Shown here piece after piece: positions 18,388 through 27,331 of a DNA stretch of 64,000 bases (positions are counted from its first letter, which is position 1; each line of letters opens with the position of its first letter). Below the pieces are notes generated by a model. The model worked only from the letters and a program-made list of their open reading frames with translations. It had not been told where the DNA came from and searched no databases. Source of the stretch: Methyloprofundus sp. (lineage in GTDB: Bacteria > Pseudomonadota > Gammaproteobacteria > Methylococcales > Methylomonadaceae); contig AP023240.1 in the NCBI GenBank assembly GCA_016592635.1, positions 1,550,001-1,614,000 on the forward strand, given 5' to 3'. Both the position numbers and the translations under genes were made by a program.

Positions 18388-21069
18388 TCATCCCTTAGTT
18401 GTTAATTCTCCAGTATCAATATGGTTAATATTAAAGTTAATAAGTTGATCAAATGACATTGGTTTTGCCAGGTAATAGCCTTGAATAAAGTCACAGCCAA
18501 AGTGTTCCAGCTGTTGATAGATATCTTTACTTTCAACTCCTTCCGCAACTACTTTTAATTTTAAATTTTGTGCAAGACCAAGTACGGCGCGCACAATTGC
18601 AGCGTCACTAGGGTCGGCTATTATATTTTTAACGAATACCTGGTCGATTTTAACTTCATCAACAGGAAGGTGTTTTAAGTAAGCAAGTGAAGAGTAGCCA
18701 GTTCCAAAGTCATCTACCGAGAGTGATACGCCCAGTTTATCTAATAGCTCAAGCTCATGTTTTGCTTTCACTGGGTCTTGCATTAAGGTACTTTCGGTTA
18801 CCTCTAGGGTCACTTGCTCAGCACCGAGCTGGTTTTCAGCCAGAATGAGAGCAACCTTTTGGGTTAACTGGCTATCAATTAGGTCACGGGTTGAAAGGTT
18901 AATAGAAACACCACCACTTTGTCCTGCCGATTGCCATTGGCTGCAATCTAAAATAGCTTGTTGTAAAACAATACTTGAAATTGCATTGATTAAGCCATTC
19001 TCTTCGGCAATAGGGATAAAAACTTCGGGAGAAATCCAGCCATGTTCTGTATGGTACCATCTGGCCAGTGCTTCCCAACCCGATATGGTTTTACTTTCTA
19101 AATGTAATTGAGGTTGATAATAAACACTGATTGCTTTGCGCTGAATTGCTACACGTAAATCAGCAACTAAGCGTAGGCGTTCTTGGTCACTAGAGTCAAT
19201 TTCAGACTGGTAAAAGAAAAAACCGAAGTGATTACGCTTGGCATGGTACATGGCCATATCGGCGCGTGACATGATCAGGTCTGCTACCCTACCATTATCA
19301 GGATAGGTGACAATACCAATACTGGCACCAACATTAATAGCATGTGTGAGGATTTGATAGGGTTGCTGCTGTGCATCAACCAATTTATGTGCCACTAATT
19401 CTGCTGTTTTAGCATCAGCATGTGGCAGGATAATGGCGAATTCATCACCACCAATACGAGCAAACGTATCGGTGCTACGAATATATTGGCTAAAGCGATA
19501 GGCAACTTCAAACAAGAGTTGATCTCCAGTAGAGTGCCCTAAAGTATCATTTACTTCTTTAAAATGATCTAAGTCAATGAGTAATACACTGAAAGTTTCC
19601 TTATTACGCTTTGAGCAATCAATAAGCTGGTTAAGGCGGTCATGAAACAATACTCTATTGGGCAAACCAGTCAATGCATCATAGAGTGCCATCTTAGTAA
19701 GCTCTTCAGTTTTAATCGCCAACTCTGTTACTTCATTAACCAAGATAAGTGACCTAGTATCGGTTTCCATATGGGAAATAGTAAATATACGCCGCTCTCC
19801 ACTTTTATCTACTAAACTTTGTTGGCTATTTTCGACAATAAAGGGGCTGATGTCGCCTATATCGTTCACAAATTGGTGCATTGGGCTATTTAAAATAGCC
19901 CAATTTTCAGCATCTCTTTCTAACACGCCAACCCTCAGGCTGTCGGTGACCGATTCAAGAATTTGCAACTGATCAACCTTACGCTCCATTTCATGTTGTA
20001 GCAGCAGTTTATAGTGTGATTCAGTTATTTCAATTGACAGTTTGTCAAAACACTCTTGCAGATTAGCAACCGCATCAACGTTCAAATCTTGGGAAAGGGT
20101 AATATCAAGTTCATTTTTGGCAAAACGACTAATACTATTAGAAATATGCTGAATACGGCGACTGAGCAAAACCATCAGTAGAGTGAAAACGGCGACAAAA
20201 ATGATGGCAGCAATGAAACGCTGTTGCCGTTCTAGGTGCCGAACACTTATAGCCAAATGGTCTTTAGTGCCCTGTGGAAGGAGAATAAAAAGCTTTGCTT
20301 GCAGACTCCAATCGCCTTGGTCAAATAAACCTTTACCACCAAATAGGTAAGATTGTTGTAGGTTTGTAGCTAGAGCTCCCTTGGGAGCACGCACAAGGTC
20401 ACTTGAGGTTAATACACTCAAGGTATCAGTATCCTTTGCAAATAATACCGCAATAGCACCAGGTGAGAGATCTTGGGCGAGTTCGCTATACATAAAATGA
20501 TCATCAATTCTGACGAATATAGTGATAAATCCGATGACTTGTTGCTGATAAAAAATGGCCGCTGATACTATTAGGGCGGGATTGCCATCAACTTGACTTA
20601 GCATGGGAGATTTTACACTGGCATTTAGCCAGTCACTGGCATCTTGAGTAAACATTGCAGGTAAAGTTTCATCGGCATAGATATTATATTGATCAATAGG
20701 CTGGTGATTTTTGTCGTACAGAATAAAGGCACTGGGCAATATAAGGCCTCGCCATGTAATCATTTCCGGAACCCATTGCGGAGGTGTTGATTGAGGGAGA
20801 GAATTTGGCTTGTTTGCTAAAATAAAATCAACAATTGATTTTTGTTTAGCAAACAAGGTAACTATCTTGGCATGTTCTTCTATTGCTTTATAGAAATGAG
20901 ACTGTGCCGATTGTGAGTCATACTCTAGCTGGGTGAGTAGTTCATCATTGAATAATTTATCAAGCTGCTGTTTTTGTAAGAAATCCATACTCAACCAAAG
21001 CAAAAAGCCAACCATAATTCCAGTTAGCAGTGCTTTAGTGCTCAATGAGTATCGGTTTAACCACTGCAT
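18388..21069 (-). CDS. membrane sensor with GGDEF and EAL domains (c-di-GMP turnover)
   Basis: An 893-residue inner-membrane protein. A TM helix near residues 12-29 is followed by a periplasmic sensor region of about 240 residues (Cache-like by layout) and a second TM helix near 282-302 (FIAAIIFVAVFTLLMVLLS). Then come a HAMP-like linker, a PAS-like region, GGDEF with an intact RIGGDEF (540-544), and EAL with intact EALARW (666-671). Both c-di-GMP synthesis and hydrolysis are possible from the motifs. An in-frame ATG at 21147 exists, but ATG 21069 is preferred: it lies four bases after the upstream stop, with AGAAAG before it. It forms an operon with the cysteine-bearing periplasmic binding protein, which may feed it a signal. 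Confidence 0.9.
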   Translation of the reverse strand: MQWLNRYSLSTKALLTGIMVGFLLWLSMDFLQKQQLDKLFNDELLTQLEYDSQSAQSHFYKAIEEHAKIVTLFAKQKSIVDFILANKPNSLPQSTPPQWVPEMITWRGLILPSAFILYDKNHQPIDQYNIYADETLPAMFTQDASDWLNASVKSPMLSQVDGNPALIVSAAIFYQQQVIGFITIFVRIDDHFMYSELAQDLSPGAIAVLFAKDTDTLSVLTSSDLVRAPKGALATNLQQSYLFGGKGLFDQGDWSLQAKLFILLPQGTKDHLAISVRHLERQQRFIAAIIFVAVFTLLMVLLSRRIQHISNSISRFAKNELDITLSQDLNVDAVANLQECFDKLSIEITESHYKLLLQHEMERKVDQLQILESVTDSLRVGVLERDAENWAILNSPMHQFVNDIGDISPFIVENSQQSLVDKSGERRIFTISHMETDTRSLILVNEVTELAIKTEELTKMALYDALTGLPNRVLFHDRLNQLIDCSKRNKETFSVLLIDLDHFKEVNDTLGHSTGDQLLFEVAYRFSQYIRSTDTFARIGGDEFAIILPHADAKTAELVAHKLVDAQQQPYQILTHAINVGASIGIVTYPDNGRVADLIMSRADMAMYHAKRNHFGFFFYQSEIDSSDQERLRLVADLRVAIQRKAISVYYQPQLHLESKTISGWEALARWYHTEHGWISPEVFIPIAEENGLINAISSIVLQQAILDCSQWQSAGQSGGVSINLSTRDLIDSQLTQKVALILAENQLGAEQVTLEVTESTLMQDPVKAKHELELLDKLGVSLSVDDFGTGYSSLAYLKHLPVDEVKIDQVFVKNIIADPSDAAIVRAVLGLAQNLKLKVVAEGVESKDIYQQLEHFGCDFIQGYYLAKPMSFDQLINFNINHIDTGELTTKG

Positions 21070-21073
21070 ATGA

Positions 21074-22192
21074 TTATTTACTTTCTGGGCTAGGAACCAG
21101 AGAGACTGGTTCACCAACCAGTTCTCCCGCTTTAATTTGCCAACCATTTTTTTCTAGCTCGCTGATGGGAACCATTTGGTATTGATTACTTTGGTTAGCA
21201 ATAATAGCTTGTAAATATTGTATTAGTTCGCTTGCAACAGGTTTGGAGTGCTGACCAGTCCATGTTGCCAAATTATAGACCCGATAGAAAGGATAGTACC
21301 CTTGTGCTAATGCTTGCAAGTTATTTGGGTTAATAGAATCAATGAGTAATGTTTTAACAGGCTTGTTTTCTATTTTTACCATAGAAAGTGTTTCATAGCC
21401 TAACATGACTGAATGCCGATTAACTTGCGTTAGCATATAAGGTATATCGGCCATTTCTCTTGCCGTTGTTGAGAAAAATTCTTCTTTATTAATGAGTAGT
21501 TTCCAATGACCCGGGCGTGTTTTACAGTGCAAGCGGGTAGCAATAACTATGCCGCGATTATTTTCTTGTCCGCCTGCAAGCTGGTTCCAGCGACGAATCT
21601 CACCACTAAAGGCTTTTCTGGCATCTGTGCTGGAAATATTATTAACAGGGTTGCTTGGGTGGGTCAACAATGCAACCGCAGCGATACCAAGCGTATGAAA
21701 CTTGAGTTCCGGCAACCGGTCAGATTTTTCGGGTGGGCAGCAAAAACCTGCAATATCAACAGACTTATTATTTAAATCACGTGCAGAGATGCCGCAAGTG
21801 CCTCGGTTGACGATAATGGTTATATTTTTGCTGATAGCAAATGCGTTAATGTCTTCAATAAAGAGGCTATATGACTGTTGGTCTAGGGTTATTACTAGGT
21901 CTGCTTGGGCAAAACGCTCAGGATAGTGAATAGCCTGTGCAGTCCAGTCTGGCTGTTGTGTGGAAGAGGTATCGGCAGGATCAGTAAATGCTCGACCCTT
22001 CAAAATATTATCTTCATGCCCAATTAATGGATGATTTGGAGGGGCAGATAAAATGTGAGGTTCTGTATTTTTTATTGTAGTGACTGCTTGAATATTAGCC
22101 TGTTCAAGCTTTAACCAGTCTTGATTTTTAACAGCCCAAAATATGCTAAAAGCAATAAGCAGAAAAATAGTTATGCTGAGGTACTTTTTCAT
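21074..22192 (-). CDS. PstS-like periplasmic binding protein with four cysteines in predicted ligand loops
   Basis: A 372-residue protein with an N-terminal signal/anchor helix (residues about 4-20) and a type II periplasmic-binding fold related to phosphate-binding PstS. DIAGF...LGIAAVALLTHPSNPVNNIS...ARKAFSGEIRRWNQLAGG is the family's central signature. The protein has exactly four cysteines: C133 in RGTCGIS, C151-C152 in GFCCPPE and C223 in RLHCKTRPG. By alignment from memory these sit in the three loops that hold phosphate in PstS (the SGTG, SSRP and GSGT positions), so a thiophilic oxyanion, metal or cofactor is a plausible ligand. No ABC permease is nearby. It overlaps nothing, ends four bases before the GGDEF/EAL gene, and is divergent from arsM. 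Confidence 0.85.
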   Translation of the reverse strand: MKKYLSITIFLLIAFSIFWAVKNQDWLKLEQANIQAVTTIKNTEPHILSAPPNHPLIGHEDNILKGRAFTDPADTSSTQQPDWTAQAIHYPERFAQADLVITLDQQSYSLFIEDINAFAISKNITIIVNRGTCGISARDLNNKSVDIAGFCCPPEKSDRLPELKFHTLGIAAVALLTHPSNPVNNISSTDARKAFSGEIRRWNQLAGGQENNRGIVIATRLHCKTRPGHWKLLINKEEFFSTTAREMADIPYMLTQVNRHSVMLGYETLSMVKIENKPVKTLLIDSINPNNLQALAQGYYPFYRVYNLATWTGQHSKPVASELIQYLQAIIANQSNQYQMVPISELEKNGWQIKAGELVGEPVSLVPSPESK

Positions 22193-22312
22193 GAAAGGGA
22201 GCCGAGTATTGTCAATGCCTGCTTATAATAACAGTAAACCAAACTATATTTTATGATAGATGTACCATTATTGGGTTGCCGACAGAATTGCAGCTTTGTT
22301 ATTCGTCTTTTG

Positions 22313-22327
22313 TGGTTTTAAAAACCA
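22313..22327. promoter_or_regulatory. perfect palindrome upstream of arsM, possible operator
   Basis: TGGTTTT-A-AAAACCA is a perfect 15-base palindrome in the 253-base divergent region between the binding-protein gene (start 22192) and arsM (start 22446). It could serve a regulator of either gene. No ArsR-type gene is in the window, and a short A/T palindrome can arise by chance. Confidence 0.35.
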
Positions 22328-22445
22328 AAAAATTTTACACTTATATGTAAGGAATCCTGTATCTTTACTACCCATTATATAAGTTGTATAAAAATTGTTA
22401 TCAAGAGATAGCAAAGGTAGCATTTATTTATTTTTCGGAGACTAC

Positions 22446-23492
22446 ATGAACGATACGAGCATTAGTGAGTCAGTACAAAATTATTACGGACAAGTACTTA
22501 AATCTAGCCAGGATTTAAAAACCAGTGCTTGTTGCACATTGGATGCCGTGCCCGAGCATTTGCGCCCACTATTGGCTGATTTACATCCTGAGGTTGTAGC
22601 GCGTTATTATGGTTGTGGTACACCTTTGCCTGCTATTTTAGAGGGTTGCACTGTATTAGACCTAGGTTGTGGTACAGGGCGTGATTGTTATTTGTTATCA
22701 CGGTTGGTCGGTGAATCCGGGCGTGTTATTGGTATTGATATGACGGCAGAGCAGTTGGCAGTAGCCAAAGAGTATTGTGACTGGCATGCAGAACGCTATG
22801 GTTATGCACATTCTAATGTCGAATTTAAGCAGGGCTATATGGAAGATTTGGCCACAGCAGGGATTGCGGATAATTCTATCGATATTGTTGTTTCCAATTG
22901 CGTGATCAACTTGTCACCTGATAAGAAGCAGGTTTTGTCAGAAATTTTACGAGTATTAAAACCAGGTGGGGAAATCTATTTTTCTGATGTGTATGCGGAT
23001 CGACGTATTCCTGCGGCGCTTAAAATTGAACCGGTTTTATTGGGCGAATGCTTAGGTGGGGCATTATATTGGGAAGATTTTCGCCGCGTGATGCACGAGT
23101 TAGGTTGCCCTGATGTGCGCGTAGTCAAGCAAAGTCCAATCGCACTGGAAGATCCTGAAGTAGAAGCTAAGATTGGTATGGTGAAATTTCGTTCAGTGAC
23201 GATTAGAGCTTTCAAAATGCCATTGGAAGATCGTTGTGAAGATTTTGGACAGTTGGCAACCTATAAAGGCACTATTGCTGAACACCCACATGCTTTTGAT
23301 TTGGATGATCATCATCACTTTGAAAAAGGTAAGCCATTACGAGTTTGTGGCAATACTTTTGATATGCTGGCTTCTAGTCGTTATGCTCAACATTTTGATT
23401 TTTTAGGTGATAAAACAACTCACTTTGGCTTATTTGATTGCGCGCCACCGAACACTAGTTTATCGTTGGAATCTGGTGCGGCTTGCTGCTAA
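22446..23492 (+). CDS. arsM: arsenite S-adenosylmethyltransferase
   Basis: ArsM methylates As(III) stepwise with S-adenosylmethionine and thiols. The 348-residue protein has the SAM motif LDLGCGTGRD (71-80). Cysteines C29, C57, C152 (SNCVINLSP) and C202 have exactly the spacings (28 and 50) of the four arsenic-binding cysteines of characterised ArsM. A CC pair occurs at 29-30 and another closes the C-terminus (GAACC). I start it at ATG 22446, which has CGGAGA a few bases upstream, not at an in-frame TTG at 22395. The DUF2064 transferase follows after 26 bases, suggesting a joint role in making an organoarsenical. The binding protein/c-di-GMP operon is divergent from it. Confidence 0.93.
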   Translation: MNDTSISESVQNYYGQVLKSSQDLKTSACCTLDAVPEHLRPLLADLHPEVVARYYGCGTPLPAILEGCTVLDLGCGTGRDCYLLSRLVGESGRVIGIDMTAEQLAVAKEYCDWHAERYGYAHSNVEFKQGYMEDLATAGIADNSIDIVVSNCVINLSPDKKQVLSEILRVLKPGGEIYFSDVYADRRIPAALKIEPVLLGECLGGALYWEDFRRVMHELGCPDVRVVKQSPIALEDPEVEAKIGMVKFRSVTIRAFKMPLEDRCEDFGQLATYKGTIAEHPHAFDLDDHHHFEKGKPLRVCGNTFDMLASSRYAQHFDFLGDKTTHFGLFDCAPPNTSLSLESGAACC

Positions 23493-23518
23493 GTTATATC
23501 AAATAAGGTATTACATGT

Positions 23519-24202
23519 ATGAGTGGTGCACTAGCAGTATTTGTTAAAACTCCTGGCCTATCGCCAGTGAAAACACGCTTGGCTGCGACACTAGGTCAAG
23601 AGTCTGCGGAAGCGTTTCACTTGGCAGCATCTCGCTCAGTGGCTGCCGTTGCAGATGCATTAAGTCAGCAAGTGGACTTACAAAGTTATTATGCAGTGGC
23701 GGAAGCTGATGGGTTGGAACATAGCTATTGGCAAGATTTGCCATGTGTATGGCAAGGAGAGGGCGGTTTAGGCGAACGCATGGCACATATTTACCAATCA
23801 TTATTAGCTAAGCATGATTTTGTTATCTTGGTGGGTGCTGATATTCCACAAATGACTGCTGCTGAACTTTTAGAAGCGACGACTTGGTTGGCGCATGCTG
23901 AGTCTGATCGCTTGGCCTTTGGCCCTAGTGTTGATGGCGGGTTTTGGGTATTTGGCGGAAACTGTCCTGTACCACAGAAATTATGGACTGACGTTATTTA
24001 CAGCACGCCTGAAACGGGCGCGCATTTTCTTAAAGAAATTGAACAATTAGGAACGGTAAAGGCGTTCGCCGTGTTACGTGATGTGGATGAAGTAAGTGAT
24101 TTGTTACCGCTGCGTGATGCGTTGTTAAATTTACCCGAGCCATTACCTGAGCAATATGAATTGCTACGTTTTTTGGATGTTCTGCCGGTCAGTTTTTCTT
24201 AG
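23519..24202 (+). CDS. DUF2064/TIGR04282-type nucleotidyl- or glycosyltransferase
   Basis: A 227-residue GT-A-like protein. The N-terminus AVFVKTPGLSPVKTRLA is the nucleotide-sugar/NTP loop of the 'rSAM/selenodomain-associated transferase 1' (CofC-like) family. VGADIPQM and PSVDGGFWVFGG carry the metal-binding DxD-like and substrate segments. Members are often found beside arsM and the radical-SAM gene arsS, in clusters thought to build arsenosugars. Here only arsM is adjacent and arsS is absent from the window. The ATG has AAGG about 10 bases upstream. Substrate unknown. Confidence 0.82.
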   Translation: MSGALAVFVKTPGLSPVKTRLAATLGQESAEAFHLAASRSVAAVADALSQQVDLQSYYAVAEADGLEHSYWQDLPCVWQGEGGLGERMAHIYQSLLAKHDFVILVGADIPQMTAAELLEATTWLAHAESDRLAFGPSVDGGFWVFGGNCPVPQKLWTDVIYSTPETGAHFLKEIEQLGTVKAFAVLRDVDEVSDLLPLRDALLNLPEPLPEQYELLRFLDVLPVSFS

Positions 24203-24218
24203 GGACAGGTATTATTGA

Positions 24219-24298
24219 ATTCCCGTTAGTAGTGTAGTGATGATTTGTTATCGGGAATCCATTCGCGTAGTAGATTCCTGCTAAAAGCATGCAGGATG
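24219..24298. repeat. intergenic palindromes (ATTCCCG...CGGGAAT and CCTGC...GCAGG)
   Basis: Two adjacent inverted repeats fill the gap between convergent genes: ATTCCCG (24219-24225) with CGGGAAT (24252-24258), and CCTGC with GCAGG around the sequence TAAAAGCAT (24277-24295). They may act as a bidirectional terminator. A similar ATTCCCG/CGGGAAT hairpin is at 55684-55708. Confidence 0.6.
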
Positions 24299-24348
24299 AC
24301 GGCATTTGTGAAGTTAGGGTATCAATATATTGGGATTGGTATAATACG

Positions 24349-24786
24349 TTATGTACTGTGATTTTTTACAACCTCTAGCGCTTCTGCCGCTAGAACCCCA
24401 CCTTGCAAATCTATCTTAACAAATCCGGCATTGATAATGGTTGCGGAAGCAATGATTATTTGTGGTTGGCCTATCTCTACCAATTGTTGAATTGATGCGC
24501 CATAGACAACTCGAGAAACGCCACTCCAGATTTCTGCACTGGTACACATTGGACAAGACTCGCTGGAAGAGTAGAGAGTACAGCCTTGTAATGAAAGTTT
24601 CGGCATCAGTTTTAACGCTTTTCTAATAACATTGACCTCAGCATGCGCCGTGGTGTCTCGGTCTCGGTTGGCAGTATTAAAGGCTGTCGCTATGACAGCC
24701 CCCTCTTTTACTAAAACCGCACCATACGGCCAATCACCTTTTTTCGATTCTGCAATCGCTAAGCGCATAAAGTATTCATCATCCAT
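24349..24786 (-). CDS. nucleoside/base deaminase of the CMP/dCMP deaminase superfamily
   Basis: A 145-residue zinc deaminase. Zinc and proton-shuttle residues are in TTAHAEVNVI (HAE) and SESCPMCTSAEIWSG (PCxxC), and WPYGAVLVK is the family opening. It resembles guanine deaminase-like enzymes more than tRNA adenosine deaminase, but the substrate cannot be fixed. An upstream in-frame ATG at 24849 exists. I prefer 24786 because GGGGAGA precedes it and homologues start MxDExFMRLAI. It stands alone on the minus strand, upstream of a gene-poor gap. Confidence 0.88.
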   Translation of the reverse strand: MDDEYFMRLAIAESKKGDWPYGAVLVKEGAVIATAFNTANRDRDTTAHAEVNVIRKALKLMPKLSLQGCTLYSSSESCPMCTSAEIWSGVSRVVYGASIQQLVEIGQPQIIIASATIINAGFVKIDLQGGVLAAEALEVVKNHST

Positions 24787-25062
24787 TATTTCTCCCCATC
24801 TATATTGTGTGCGGTCACGACTGCAAAGCCAAAATATTGCGTCATGCATTTAAGCTTTGGTGGGAATCATTTTTCGGCGAGGCATATATTTCAAAAAATC
24901 ATTGCTCATGGTTTGACCTTAATTAGGGTGTGTTAAAAGTTGATCTTAACACGTTATGCTTATTTTAAAATTATGTTAGTTTATTGTTGATTGAACTTGA
25001 TAGATTATACAAATGGAGTATCTTTATTAAATAAGACATACTTTTTTTAAGTGAAATTTATT

Positions 25063-25179
25063 ATGAATATAACGACTTGGCGCAGTGAATATCAGGTTGG
25101 CCATAAGATGATTGATGCTCGGCATAAGTATCTATTTGAATTAGCTAATAAAACATTTTCAATAATATTGCCTATTTGA
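25063..25179 (+). pseudogene. bacteriohemerythrin fragment (first helix only)
   Basis: A 38-residue frame from ATG to TGA reads WRSEYQVGHKMIDARHKYLF followed by ELANKTF. This is the conserved start of hemerythrin domains (W...Y.VG...ID..H..LF.L.N), with the first iron-ligand histidine at residue 21. The remaining ligands (HxxxE, HxxxH, HxxxxD) are absent. The frame ends after helix A and the next gene begins 38-44 bases later. It is a remnant of a hemerythrin gene or of a hemerythrin domain once fused to a neighbour. The rest of the 24787-25216 gap is AT-rich, with nothing else recognised. Confidence 0.65.
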
Positions 25180-25216
25180 GGTAGTTCCCAAAAAGAAATT
25201 TCAAGCGGGTTAAGAT

Positions 25217-27331
25217 GTGAAAATGAGTACTAATAGTTTTTTGCGCATTGTGGTTCAGCAAATTTTGCTCGCGGTTATTTATTTTTTAGTCGCGGTCATT
25301 GCACTTGAATTTGCTGTGATTAAAGGAAATGCTACCCTAATATGGCCAGCATCAGGTATTGCTTTGGCCGCACTTATTCGTTATGGGGCTAAATATGCAG
25401 TGGGTGTTTTTTTAGGTGCTTTTGCAGCAGGAATTTATGCAGGGGATGTGCCTGTTATTTGGTGTTTAAGTGCTTTAGGCAATAGCCTTGAACCTTTATT
25501 CGCTTTATACCTTTTACGCTACTTACCATTTTCTAAAATTGTGTATCATAGTTATGATTATCTTTCTTTGTTCTATGCAGGTGCAACAGGCGCTATGCTG
25601 AGTGCATTGCTAGGTAGTACATCATTGCTATTAGCAGATTTTATTTCCGTTGATCAATTGCCAGAAATTATCTTGCACTGGTGGATGGCTGATGCTCTGG
25701 GAATATTAATTGTTACACCTTTCCTATTGTTGTTTAGTTACTATCAGGTGAAGCTGCTGCTCAATAAAAGGGCTGTTGAAGCGTGCTTGTTAATAGTGGT
25801 GTCATTTTTAATGGCATTGAATGTATTAACTGATTGGCAAAATAGCTTTTTTAATTTGGTTCGCAGTGATTATTTGCTCATTATCCCGCTAGTTTGGTCT
25901 GCATTGCGTTTTGGTCAAACGATAAGTTCCATCATTATCGCAGAGTATTTTATTGTCGGTATTATTGGTTTATTAAGCCGCCAAGGTATGTTTATTGGTG
26001 TGGATGCTGAGCCCAACCTAATCTTTTTTTGTGGATATTTTACAGTAGCATCGCTTTCCACAATGTTAGTGGCTTATGTCGCAAATGAACGCAATATTTT
26101 GTATCAGGCTATTAATAGCAGTCAGAGCGAAACCTATATTTTTTGTGAAGATGATATGCATTTTGAATTTGTTAATCAATGTGCATTAGAAAATCAAAAG
26201 ATGTCATTATTTACCGCACTTAAATTAACACCGATTGATTTACAGATTTTTCTTTCTGAGCAGCAACTTCGTCAATTATTAAAGCCACTACAGGAATACC
26301 AGGTTACTGTCGTTGATTTTGAAACTGTATTACAGCGTGAGGATGAGTCATTATATCCGGTTGAAGTGCACGTGCAGCGAGTAGAATACAGTAACCGACA
26401 TTGTTATCTCACTTCGGTAGTTGATATTACTGAGCGGCTGGAAAAAGAAAATTATCTCACTTTGGGCAATTATGTCTGCGAACTCTCGCCACAAGCAATT
26501 ATGATTACTGATAAGGATAATCTGATTGTCAGAGTAAATGCTGCTTTTAGTGCAATTACTGGCTATCAGGCAGAAACAGTTTTAGGTTTAAACCCAAGTT
26601 TTTTAAGTTCAGGTCGGCATGACCACACATTTTACCGAGCTTTATGGTATAACGTAGATGCTGTGGGGGGGTGGTCTGGAGAGATTTATAATCGCCGTAA
26701 AAATGGTGAGCTATACTTGCAAAAAATGACCATTAAAGCTTTGCATAACCCACATGGTGAGATCGAAAATTATATTGCCATGTTTACTGATATCACTCAA
26801 GAGCGTGAAAAATCTTTACATTTAAAGCATCTGGCTGAACACGATGTTTTAACAAATCTACCTAATAAATCGCTACTACAGCAAGAATTTAATTATGCAT
26901 TAGCAACTGCAAAACGACAGGGAACAAAAATAGGGCTATTATTTATAGATTTAAATGATTTCAAGCCTATTAATGATAATTATGGACATACCTATGGTGA
27001 TGCTTTGCTACAAACACTAGCAAGCAAAATGCAATTATGTATTCGCGAGACTGATATGGTTTCTCGGATTGGTGGTGATGAATTTGCAATCATAGTCACT
27101 AATATTGAGAGTATAAAAGCTTGTCGAATTTTGAGTTCTAAACTGAAAAGGCTTATAGCAGAGGAAGTAGTGGTTGACGATATTTCATTAAAGATATCTA
27201 CTAGTATTGGTATGGCAATTTACCCAGATCAAGGGGGAAGCCTTGATGAGTTGCTTAATGCGGCTGATATTGCGATGTATGATGACAAGAAAAAAATGAA
27301 GGCTATAAATGAGCTAGAGCAAGGGGAATAA
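25217..27331 (+). CDS. MASE1-PAS-GGDEF membrane diguanylate cyclase
   Basis: A protein of about 704 residues. Residues 10-290 are a MASE1 sensor of eight or so TM helices (GNATLIWPASGIALAALIRYG is its signature). A poorly conserved PAS-like region follows, then a typical PAS domain with PAC (SPQAIMITDKDN...ITGYQAETVLG...NRRKNGELYLQ...YIAMFTDIT) and a C-terminal GGDEF domain with intact RIGGDEF near residue 619. There is no EAL, so it should synthesise c-di-GMP. GTG 25217 and ATG 25223 are both possible starts, and the ribosome site is poor for each. The hemerythrin fragment just upstream may be a relic of an oxygen-sensing partner. Confidence 0.9.
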   Translation: MKMSTNSFLRIVVQQILLAVIYFLVAVIALEFAVIKGNATLIWPASGIALAALIRYGAKYAVGVFLGAFAAGIYAGDVPVIWCLSALGNSLEPLFALYLLRYLPFSKIVYHSYDYLSLFYAGATGAMLSALLGSTSLLLADFISVDQLPEIILHWWMADALGILIVTPFLLLFSYYQVKLLLNKRAVEACLLIVVSFLMALNVLTDWQNSFFNLVRSDYLLIIPLVWSALRFGQTISSIIIAEYFIVGIIGLLSRQGMFIGVDAEPNLIFFCGYFTVASLSTMLVAYVANERNILYQAINSSQSETYIFCEDDMHFEFVNQCALENQKMSLFTALKLTPIDLQIFLSEQQLRQLLKPLQEYQVTVVDFETVLQREDESLYPVEVHVQRVEYSNRHCYLTSVVDITERLEKENYLTLGNYVCELSPQAIMITDKDNLIVRVNAAFSAITGYQAETVLGLNPSFLSSGRHDHTFYRALWYNVDAVGGWSGEIYNRRKNGELYLQKMTIKALHNPHGEIENYIAMFTDITQEREKSLHLKHLAEHDVLTNLPNKSLLQQEFNYALATAKRQGTKIGLLFIDLNDFKPINDNYGHTYGDALLQTLASKMQLCIRETDMVSRIGGDEFAIIVTNIESIKACRILSSKLKRLIAEEVVVDDISLKISTSIGMAIYPDQGGSLDELLNAADIAMYDDKKKMKAINELEQGE

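Noticed and set aside
22395..22445. Upstream TTG start for arsM
   Set aside because: The extra 17 residues are unlike the family, and a clear ribosome site precedes ATG 22446.
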